Assembly: GCF_027980145.1 (NCBI RefSeq)
Contig: NZ_JAMZNK010000002.1
Location: 62,001-126,000 of the forward strand
Origin: Flavobacterium azizsancarii
GTDB taxonomy: Bacteria > Bacteroidota > Bacteroidia > Flavobacteriales > Flavobacteriaceae
Reading direction: 5' to 3'
DNA length: 64,000 nt
Shown here: in pieces, positions 38,756 through 46,034 of the stretch
How the letters are laid out: every line of letters starts with the position of its first letter
Numbering within the stretch: the stretch's first letter is position 1
Translations under genes and position numbers: made by a program
The notes under the pieces: model-generated
Databases searched by the model: none
The model's input: only the letters and a program-made list of their open reading frames with translations
Told to the model about the DNA's origin: nothing

Positions 38756-41485
38756 ATGAAATATTTAAGTTTACTTTTTTTAGGTTTTTACGTCACTATT
38801 GCAACAGCGCAAAACATTACCATAGTTAGTGATGTCAATTCGCCCAGAGCTAAATTCGGTGCCGGAAAACTATCAGAAACACTTACTTCTAAAGGTTTCA
38901 AAATCACCTCTGCAAATAAAATCAAAAGCTCAAAAGACCAGTTGATTGTTATTGGAGAAAAGGGAACTGATTTCTGGAAACAGAATGCAAAGAATGCCAA
39001 AATAGATGATAGTAAACTCATCAAAAAAGAAGGCTTCCAGATTCGTAGCCAAAAAAACATCATTTATATAGAAGGAACAGATGCATCAGGAGCTTTATAC
39101 GGCGCTATGGAATTGGTGGATCGTATTAAAACTTCAGGTAAGATTCCAACAGAAATAAATATCGAAGACAGTCCTGAAATGGTTTTAAGGGGAGCTTGTA
39201 TCGGTATGCAGAAAACAACTTATCTGCCGGGCAGAGATGTTTATGAATATCCGTATACGCCGGAAACTTTTCCGTGGTTTTACGATAAAAAATTATGGAC
39301 AAAGTATCTGGATATGCTGGTTGATAACAGAATGAATTCCTTGTATTTATGGAACGGACATCCGTTTGCTTCATTGGTAAAACTTAAAGATTATCCGTTT
39401 GCTTTAGAAGTAAGTGAGGAAGATTTCAAAAAGAACGAAGAGATCTATAAATTCCTGACCGAAGAAGCCAATAAAAGAGGAATTTGGGTGATTCAGATGT
39501 TTTACAATATCATTGTTTCCAAACCTTTTGCAGAACATTATAATATTAAAACACAGGATCGTTCGCGTCCAATTACACCTTTGCTTTCAGATTACACAAG
39601 AAAATCAATTGCCGCTTTTATCGAGAAATATCCAAATGTTGGTTTATTAGTTTGTTTGGGAGAAGCCATAAACACCATCGATGATGACGTAGAATGGTTT
39701 ACCAAAACGATTATTCCCGGAGTTCAGGATGGTTTAAAAGCGTTGGGAAGAACAGATGAACCGCCAATTATTTTGCGTTCGCACGATACCGATGGACCTT
39801 TGGTTATGGAAAAATCGCTTCCCTTATATAAAAATCTCTACACAGAAAGTAAATATACCGGAGAATCCCTCACGACTTATACACCAGGCGGACCTTGGGG
39901 AGAAACACATAAACAGTTAAGTGCTTTAAAATCGATTCATATCGAGAACGTACATATTCTGGCCAATTTAGAACCTTTCAGATACGGTTCACCTGATTTT
40001 ATCCAGAAAACAGTAAAAGCCATGCACAGTGTTCACGGTGCCAATGCATTGCATTTGTATCCTCAGGCATCTTATTGGGATTGGCCTTATTCAGCAGATA
40101 AAACAAAAACGGGCGAACGAATTCTCGAAATGGATCGTGACTGGATTTGGTACAAAGCGTGGGCAAGATATGCATGGGACAGTAAAAGAGATCGAAATCA
40201 GGAAGTTAAATTTTGGGATACAGATCTGGCGGCGAAATACGGAACAGATACAGAAGCCGCCAATAACATCTTAAAAGCCTACGAAGAAACCGGAGAAATT
40301 GCGCCAAAGACGTTAAGACGTTTTGGAATTACCGAAGGAAACCGTCAGACTTTATTACTAGGAATGTTCGAAAGCCAATTGGTAAATCCTGCAAAATGGC
40401 GTGTTTATCCTGGTTTTCATGAATCGTGCGGACCTGCCGGCGAATTGCTTTTAGAATACGCTAAAAAAGAGTGGAATAAAGAACCGCATTCTGGTGAACT
40501 GCCAACTCAAATTATTGCCGAAATCACTGAACACGGTAGATTAGCGGTTGAAGCCATTGACAAAGCGGAACCAAAAGTGACAAAAGACAAAGAAGAGTTT
40601 TTACGCCTTAAAAACGATATGCATGCCTATAAAGCTTTCGCCGATTTCTTTTCAGAAAAAGTAAAAGCAGCATTATTGGTTTTGCGATACAGTTACTCAA
40701 ATGATATTTCAGATCTTGACAAAGCGCTTCCGCATTTAGAAAAAAGTATCGAATATTATGAGTTATTGGTTGATCTTACAAAGGACACATATTACTATGC
40801 TAACAGTATGCAAACTGCACAACGCCGTATTCCGATTGGTGGAGACGACGGAAACAACAAAACATGGAAGGAATTATTGCCACATTACGAACGTGAATTG
40901 GTTAATTTTAAAAGAAACTTAGGGCTATTAAAATCATCAAAGGATGGTAAGATAGCAACCACAGAAGGCAAACCATGGCAAACTGCAGAAGTCACTTTAT
41001 TAAGTGAAAGCAAAGGGACTTATGCATTAAAAAACGGAACAAAAGTATACGGAACACCAATTTCTGAGCTTACAAAAGTAGCTCCGGAATTGCAAAACCT
41101 GAAAGGAATTACATTCGATGAAACTTCTCAAAACGAGAACGGAACGCAGCTGAAATTCAAAAACACCAAAGCCGTGAAACTGGTTGTAGGTTATTTCAAT
41201 TCAGATCAGAAGAGATTTTTATTTCCGCCAAGTTTAGAGACAGACGCAGCCGGAAATGCTCACGGTCAGGCCGAAGTGATCTTAGCAAGTGCCATGAATC
41301 TTAAAGAATTACCACGTGTAAATATTCATACCTATACTTTTCAGCCTGGCGAAAACAAACTCGATTTAGGCAAAGGAAGAGTATTAATTTTAGGATTTAT
41401 AGATGCCAATCAAACCATAACACCACGAGATGTGGGTTATATCGATGCAGGAGAAAAAGGCGCGATAGACTGGTTGTTTTATTAA
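38756..41485 (+). CDS. Putative glycoside hydrolase with GH20/GH67-like N-terminal domain
   Basis: A 909-aa exported enzyme, signal peptide to TIATAQ. Residues about 20-140 form an alpha/beta domain as in GH20/GH67 N-termini (AKFGAGKLSETLTSKGFKI, LIVIGEKGTDFW, IIYIEGTDASGALYGAMELV). A TIM barrel follows: MVLRGACIGMQKTTYLPGRD, YLDMLVDNRMNSLYLWNGHP, NVGLLVCLGEAINTIDDDVEW, PPIILRSHDTDG, ANALHLYPQASYWDWPYS. Candidate acid residues are E in CLGEA and D in RSHDTDG. The C-terminal 250 residues look like a helical bundle plus a beta-sandwich (TFQPGENKLDLGKGRVLILG). I do not know its exact family; the fold suggests release of uronic acid or a hexosamine-like residue. It ends before a strong hairpin at 41544-41587. 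Confidence 0.7.
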   Translation: MKYLSLLFLGFYVTIATAQNITIVSDVNSPRAKFGAGKLSETLTSKGFKITSANKIKSSKDQLIVIGEKGTDFWKQNAKNAKIDDSKLIKKEGFQIRSQKNIIYIEGTDASGALYGAMELVDRIKTSGKIPTEINIEDSPEMVLRGACIGMQKTTYLPGRDVYEYPYTPETFPWFYDKKLWTKYLDMLVDNRMNSLYLWNGHPFASLVKLKDYPFALEVSEEDFKKNEEIYKFLTEEANKRGIWVIQMFYNIIVSKPFAEHYNIKTQDRSRPITPLLSDYTRKSIAAFIEKYPNVGLLVCLGEAINTIDDDVEWFTKTIIPGVQDGLKALGRTDEPPIILRSHDTDGPLVMEKSLPLYKNLYTESKYTGESLTTYTPGGPWGETHKQLSALKSIHIENVHILANLEPFRYGSPDFIQKTVKAMHSVHGANALHLYPQASYWDWPYSADKTKTGERILEMDRDWIWYKAWARYAWDSKRDRNQEVKFWDTDLAAKYGTDTEAANNILKAYEETGEIAPKTLRRFGITEGNRQTLLLGMFESQLVNPAKWRVYPGFHESCGPAGELLLEYAKKEWNKEPHSGELPTQIIAEITEHGRLAVEAIDKAEPKVTKDKEEFLRLKNDMHAYKAFADFFSEKVKAALLVLRYSYSNDISDLDKALPHLEKSIEYYELLVDLTKDTYYYANSMQTAQRRIPIGGDDGNNKTWKELLPHYERELVNFKRNLGLLKSSKDGKIATTEGKPWQTAEVTLLSESKGTYALKNGTKVYGTPISELTKVAPELQNLKGITFDETSQNENGTQLKFKNTKAVKLVVGYFNSDQKRFLFPPSLETDAAGNAHGQAEVILASAMNLKELPRVNIHTYTFQPGENKLDLGKGRVLILGFIDANQTITPRDVGYIDAGEKGAIDWLFY

Positions 41486-41543
41486 TAGTATTGAGAATAA
41501 AGTTTCTAATTTGGGCGTATTCGCCGCGGCGAACGGACTATCC

Positions 41544-41587
41544 GCGATATCTTTTTATTTTTAAAGAAAAAATAAAAAGGATATCGC
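41544..41587. terminator. Long hairpin after the 38756 gene, likely terminator
   Basis: GCGATATCTTTTTATTTTT (41544-41562) pairs with AAAAAATAAAAAGGATATCG plus C (41567-41587), with one bulge and a 4-nt loop. The long A/T stem could terminate transcription in either direction. Confidence 0.65.
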
Positions 41588-41619
41588 TTCTATCCCTAAC
41601 GCAATCCAAACGTCATCGA

Positions 41620-41650
41620 GACCTGACAGGTTTTAAAAACCTGTCAAGTC
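41620..41650. repeat. Hairpin repeat, GACAGGTTTT variant
   Basis: Arms GACCTGACAGGTTTT and AAAACCTGTCAAGTC. This is a variant of the CTAACAGGTTTT family with GAC in place of TAAC. Confidence 0.75.
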
Positions 41651-41660
41651 TAACTTAAGA

Positions 41661-41940
41661 TATAAACACAATCTTGTCACCCTCGACGAAGGAGAGATCA
41701 CATCCAGAAAGCAACGAACTGTGAGGATTCAGCAAATTCGATGTCTGTGATTGAGAATATAAACACAATCTTGTCATATCGACGAAGGAGAGATCACATC
41801 CAGAGAACAACGAACTCTGAGGATTCAGTAAATTCGATGTCTGTGATTAAGAATATAAACACAATCTTGTCATCTCGACGAAGGAGAGATCACATCCAGA
41901 GAGCAACGAACGGTGAGGATTCAGTATATGTCATTTCTCC
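41661..41940. repeat. Three-unit tandem repeat (97 and 96 bp periods)
   Basis: Units start with TATAAACACAATCTTGTCA at 41661, 41758 and 41854. Each contains CGACGAAGGAGAGATCACAT, then a spacer with CAACGAACnnTGAGGATTCA and AATTCGATGTCTGTGATT. The third unit is cut short and is followed by TCATTTCTCCTTCGAAAT, the matching right arm. The array is therefore an expanded copy of the palindromic element seen at 38633-38720. Confidence 0.9.
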
Positions 41941-41965
41941 TTCGAAATAACAAAAACACTAAAAT

Positions 41966-42006
41966 AACCTTATATCGCTTATATGGTTTAATAAAAATAT
42001 AAGGTT
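41966..42006 (+). promoter_or_regulatory. Inverted repeat immediately upstream of the GH2 start
   Basis: Perfect 10-bp arms AACCTTATAT (41966-41975) and ATATAAGGTT (41997-42006), separated by 21 bp, ending 9 bp before the ATG at 42016. It could be an operator or a 5' UTR hairpin controlling access to the start codon. Confidence 0.55.
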
Positions 42007-42015
42007 CAAAAAAAT

Positions 42016-45000
42016 ATGAAGAAAATAGTTTTTTTTATTTTTTGTTTTTGCTCAAGTAGTTGCCTTGTTTGGAGTCAGGGCAATAGTTCAGTAAAATTTC
42101 GTCAGGAAATTTCGCTGAACTCCGCTTGGGCTACTATTGTTTTAGACCAGCTTCCAAAACAAGAAGATGCTTTTGTCAATGATCCCAAAACCGATGCACA
42201 ATGGCAACGCGTAAATGTACCACACAATTGGGATCAGTATTACGGATTCAGAAGAACAAAACATGGTAATTTGCACGGAACTGCCTGGTATCAAAAATCA
42301 TTAAAACTGGATAAATTGGTTAAAGGAAAAAGACTTTTCCTTTATTTTGAAGGTGTAAGTTCCTATGCGACCGTTTGGGTAAATGGTAAAAAAGCCGGAG
42401 AACACAAAGGCGGAAGAACTACTTTTACAATCGACATTACCCAATTAGTAGTTTTAGGAAAAGAAAATAAGATTCTGGTAAAAGCGGCACATCCATCTTT
42501 TATTGCTGATTTGCCGTGGGTTTGCGGAGGATGTTCCGGCGAATGGGGGTTCTCTGAAGGATCCCAGCCTATGGGGATTTTCAGACCAGTTTCTTTAATA
42601 ATTACAAACGAAATCAGAATTGAACCTTTTGGCGTTCATATCTGGAATGATGCTTCGACTTCTAAAGAAAAAGCAATTCTTCACATGACAACCGAAATCA
42701 AAAATTATGGTGTTTTAAAACAAAATTTAACTGTAGAAAATATCCTTTTTGATAAAGACGGAGAAAAAGTAGTTTCAGTAAAAAGTAAGGTAGCCATTAA
42801 TTCTAATGAAATAAAAGAAATAGCGCAAACACTGCCTGAGATTCTTCAGCCTAAATTGTGGTCGCCATCAAATTCATATCTATACGAATTGGTTACGTCT
42901 GTTTATGAAAACGGAAAAAAAATTGACGAACTAAAAACGCCTTACGGAATCCGTTGGGTGAGTTGGCCGGTTAGCAGAGACGGAAAAGACAATCGGTTTT
43001 TTATCAACGATCAACCTTTATTCATCAACGGAACCTGCGAATACGAACATTTAATTGGGAACAGCCATTCGTTTTCAGACGAACAGATTCATTCCAGAAT
43101 CGAACAAATAAAAGCGGCTGGATTTAATGCGTTTAGAGAAGCACATCAGCCCCATAATTTATTGTACCAAAAAGAACTGGACGAAAACGGAATTCTGTTT
43201 TGGAGTCAGTTTTCGGCACATATCTGGTACGACACGCCAGAGTTTAAAGAGAATTTCAAAACCCTGTTGCGAGAATGGATTAAAGAACGTAGAAACAGTC
43301 CGTCGGTTGTCATGTGGGGATTACAAAACGAAAGTACAATCCCAATGGAATTTGCTGAAGAATGTACTAAAATAATCCGAGAAATGGACCCGATGTCAGC
43401 TTCGCAACGTATTGTCACGACTTGTAATGGAGGTGAAGGAACAGATTGGAATGTTGTACAAAACTGGTCAGGAACGTATGGAGGCGATCCGTTAAAATAC
43501 CATCTTGAAATGACCACCCAGTTATTAAACGGTGAATACGGTGCATGGCGTACAGCAGATTTGCATACTGAAGGTGAGTTTGATCAAAAAGGAATTTTGA
43601 GTGAAAACAGATTTTCCCAATTAATGGAGATTAAAATCCGTGAAGCCGAATCGGTAAAAGATAAAATTGCGGGACAATTCAACTGGCTTTTTGCTTCGCA
43701 TGAAAATCCGGGACGCGTTCAGAACGGAGAAGGTTTTAGAGACATTGACAAAGTTGGACCAGTTAATTATAAAGGACTTTTTACCATTTGGGGAGAACCT
43801 CAGGATGCGTATTATATGTACCGTGCCAATTACGTTTCGAATAAAACCAACCCAATGGTATATATCGTTTCGCACACCTGGCCAAGCCGTTGGGATTCGG
43901 TGGGAATAAAAAACGGAATCGATGTTTATTCGAATTGTGATGAAGTCGAATTGTTTAATGAAGTTAATAAAACATCATTAGGAAAATTAAAAAATCCAGG
44001 CTTAGGTCAGCATTTTCAATGGAATAATGTCAATATTCAGTACAATGTTTTGTATGCTGTTGGTTATGTAAATGGTGTGGCTGTAGCCAAAGACTATATT
44101 GTTTTGAACACACTTCCTAAAGCGCCAAATCTAGCCGAATTATACACAGATAAGGCAGATATTTTAGAATCAAAAAAAGGATACAATTATATTTACAGAG
44201 TCAATTGTGGAGGTTCTGAACTGACAGACAGCTCCGGAAATATTTGGTTAACTGACACACACAAAAGCGGTCAAAATACCTGGGGTTCATTATCATGGAC
44301 AGATAAATTCGAAAAACTTCCGGACTTTTATGCGAGTCAGCGTAGCACTTTTGATCCTGTAATGGGCACAAAAGACCCTGTATTGTTTCAAAGTTTCAGA
44401 TACGGAGTTGATAAATTAAATTACGAATTTCCTGCACCGGACGGAGAATATTTAGTCGAATTATACTTTACAGAACCTTGGTACGGAACTGGCGGAGGAT
44501 TAGATTGCAAAGGCTGGCGTTTATTTGATGTTGCGATCAATGACAATGTAGTTTTAAAAGACTTTGATATCTGGTCAGAAACAGGACACGACAAAGCCTT
44601 GAAGAAAACATTTACTGTAAAAAGCAAAAACGGAAAAATCAATATTTCTTTCCCAAATGTAAAAGCGGGACAAGCGATTATTTCTGCCATTGCCATTGCG
44701 ACCAAAAACAAGAACGTTAAGCCTGCAAATGCATCGCCAAAAAATATTGAGAATGTTGTTCTAAGTTCTCAAATCCAAAATGAATCAAAAATTGCTTCGT
44801 GGCTGGATATCAATTCAAAACAATATTCAGATTCAGATGTTGTTTTTACCCAGTTACCTTCGGAAGTTTTTGGAGCTGATTATTTGCAGTTTTTATCTCA
44901 GTCTAAGATTAAAGGTTCTTTTACATTAAAAGAAAACTCAGATTTATATCTTTTGATTGACAATAAAATAAAAACAAAATTTGCGTGGTTATCAGATTAT

Positions 45001-45549
45001 AAAAAATCAGAAGAAATTGCAAAAAACAGTAATAATGTTGAATTTAGTATTTTTTCTAAAAAGGTAAAAAAAGGAGAAAAAGTATCTTTTGATAATTCAG
45101 AAGTTTTGAGTTCTATTATTGTCGTTCCAAATTATGATATGGGCGAAAAGGACGATTCAAGACCTGTAGTAGTTATCGAAGCAGAAAATACAAAAACCAC
45201 AGGAACCGATATTGTAAAAGGAAATTTCAAAAAAGCGGATTATATCGAGTTTACAAAAAAGACACATAATAGTATTGAGTTTGAAGTAAAACCAGGAGTT
45301 GCCGGAATTTATTTGATGCGTTTTAAATTCATGAATCGAAACGAAACACCATTAAAAGTAAATTTCAAAATGGAAGACGCTTACGGAATTTTGATGCGAA
45401 ATGATACGATAGAGTTCTTTCCTTCACCGGAAAAATGGAAGGTTTTGAATACCACTTCTGGAGGATATATTAATGCAGGTACGTATAAAATTACGCTGGA
45501 AGCGGAGGATTTAAAAGGATTGATGTTGGATAATTTTGAATTTCAATAG
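42016..45549 (+). CDS. GH2 glycoside hydrolase with malectin and CBM6/35-like C-terminal domains
   Basis: A 1177-aa exported GH2 enzyme; signal peptide to LVWSQ. Domain order: jelly-roll sugar-binding domain (WQRVNVPHNWDQYYG, GTAWYQKSLKL), immunoglobulin-like domain, TIM barrel with acid/base E439 in LQNES and nucleophile E507 in NGEYGAW, then a malectin-like domain (about 720-900: YRVNCGGSELTDSSGN, GEYLVELYFTEPWYGTGGG) and a final beta-sandwich (VVVIEAENTKTTGTDIVKG, AGTYKITLEAEDLKGLMLDN) like CBM6/35. GH2 covers beta-galactosidase, beta-glucuronidase and others. The WVCGGCSGEWGFSEGSQ insert near residue 170 is unusual. Two added carbohydrate-binding modules suggest action on large glycans. 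Confidence 0.88.
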   Translation: MKKIVFFIFCFCSSSCLVWSQGNSSVKFRQEISLNSAWATIVLDQLPKQEDAFVNDPKTDAQWQRVNVPHNWDQYYGFRRTKHGNLHGTAWYQKSLKLDKLVKGKRLFLYFEGVSSYATVWVNGKKAGEHKGGRTTFTIDITQLVVLGKENKILVKAAHPSFIADLPWVCGGCSGEWGFSEGSQPMGIFRPVSLIITNEIRIEPFGVHIWNDASTSKEKAILHMTTEIKNYGVLKQNLTVENILFDKDGEKVVSVKSKVAINSNEIKEIAQTLPEILQPKLWSPSNSYLYELVTSVYENGKKIDELKTPYGIRWVSWPVSRDGKDNRFFINDQPLFINGTCEYEHLIGNSHSFSDEQIHSRIEQIKAAGFNAFREAHQPHNLLYQKELDENGILFWSQFSAHIWYDTPEFKENFKTLLREWIKERRNSPSVVMWGLQNESTIPMEFAEECTKIIREMDPMSASQRIVTTCNGGEGTDWNVVQNWSGTYGGDPLKYHLEMTTQLLNGEYGAWRTADLHTEGEFDQKGILSENRFSQLMEIKIREAESVKDKIAGQFNWLFASHENPGRVQNGEGFRDIDKVGPVNYKGLFTIWGEPQDAYYMYRANYVSNKTNPMVYIVSHTWPSRWDSVGIKNGIDVYSNCDEVELFNEVNKTSLGKLKNPGLGQHFQWNNVNIQYNVLYAVGYVNGVAVAKDYIVLNTLPKAPNLAELYTDKADILESKKGYNYIYRVNCGGSELTDSSGNIWLTDTHKSGQNTWGSLSWTDKFEKLPDFYASQRSTFDPVMGTKDPVLFQSFRYGVDKLNYEFPAPDGEYLVELYFTEPWYGTGGGLDCKGWRLFDVAINDNVVLKDFDIWSETGHDKALKKTFTVKSKNGKINISFPNVKAGQAIISAIAIATKNKNVKPANASPKNIENVVLSSQIQNESKIASWLDINSKQYSDSDVVFTQLPSEVFGADYLQFLSQSKIKGSFTLKENSDLYLLIDNKIKTKFAWLSDYKKSEEIAKNSNNVEFSIFSKKVKKGEKVSFDNSEVLSSIIVVPNYDMGEKDDSRPVVVIEAENTKTTGTDIVKGNFKKADYIEFTKKTHNSIEFEVKPGVAGIYLMRFKFMNRNETPLKVNFKMEDAYGILMRNDTIEFFPSPEKWKVLNTTSGGYINAGTYKITLEAEDLKGLMLDNFEFQ

Positions 45550-46034
45550 TGGTTTTGCCACGAAGGCACAAAGACGCAAAGGTTTAATAAAGATTAGTAG
45601 TGTGTATAATTAGCCACGAAGACACAAAGGCGCGAAGGTTTAATAAAGATTTTTATTGTAGAGGCGCACAGCAGTGCGTCTACGTTCCAATTGTCAGGCT
45701 GAGCTAAGTCGAAGCTACGCAAAGAGAGTTTCGCCTCATTTTTGTCATCCCGAGGAACGAGGGATCACATTAGAAATTCCGAATAGAATAGTGTTATTCT
45801 TTGTCGAGTTACGTGTGTGATTTATCTGCCGAAGCTGAATGTCATTAGGTTAAGCTTTTTTAAAGACAATTATGGCTAAAAAAATTCGCGCAAAGTCGCA
45901 AAGAAAATGGATGTAAACTTGGCGGCTTGGCACCTTTGCGCGAAATCCATTTAAGGATTACGGAATATTGGGTTGGACTTCGCTCAGTCTGACAAATAGG
46001 GGGTATATTTTAGATTAGAATAAAAAATATAATT
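45550..46034. other. Repeat-filled intergenic region
   Basis: These 485 bp have no gene. They hold a 39-bp direct repeat (45557-45595, 45613-45651), a hairpin GTAGAGGCGCAC / GTGCGTCTAC (45658-45683), a 'GTCAGGCTGAGCTAAGTCGA' word (45692) that recurs inverted at 45971-45994, a left arm of the GTCAT..GATCACA element (45743-45769), and a 115-bp unit (45839-45952) repeated at 54258-54378. Confidence 0.75.
45557..45651. repeat. 39-bp direct repeat GCCACGAAGRCACAAAG
   Basis: Two copies beginning at 45557 and 45613, 56 bp apart. They differ at only a few positions (GGCACAAAGACGCAAAGG against GACACAAAGGCGCGAAGG) and both end GTTTAATAAAGATT. Confidence 0.85.

Larger units (their letters stand above)
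41486..42015. other. Repeat-dense intergenic region
   Basis: These 530 bp contain, in order, a GC-rich palindrome CGCCGCGGCG (41522-41531), a long AT stem (41544-41587), an AACAGGTTTT-type hairpin (41620-41650), a three-unit tandem array (41661-41940), and an inverted repeat just before the GH2 start (41966-42006). An open frame over the array is only a translation of the repeat. Confidence 0.75.

Noticed and set aside
41661..41940. CRISPR array
   Set aside because: Only three near-identical 96-97 bp units, no short repeats with variable spacers and no cas genes.
41741..41950. Open frame of 69 codons over the tandem array
   Set aside because: It translates the 96-bp repeat twice and has no independent coding signs.
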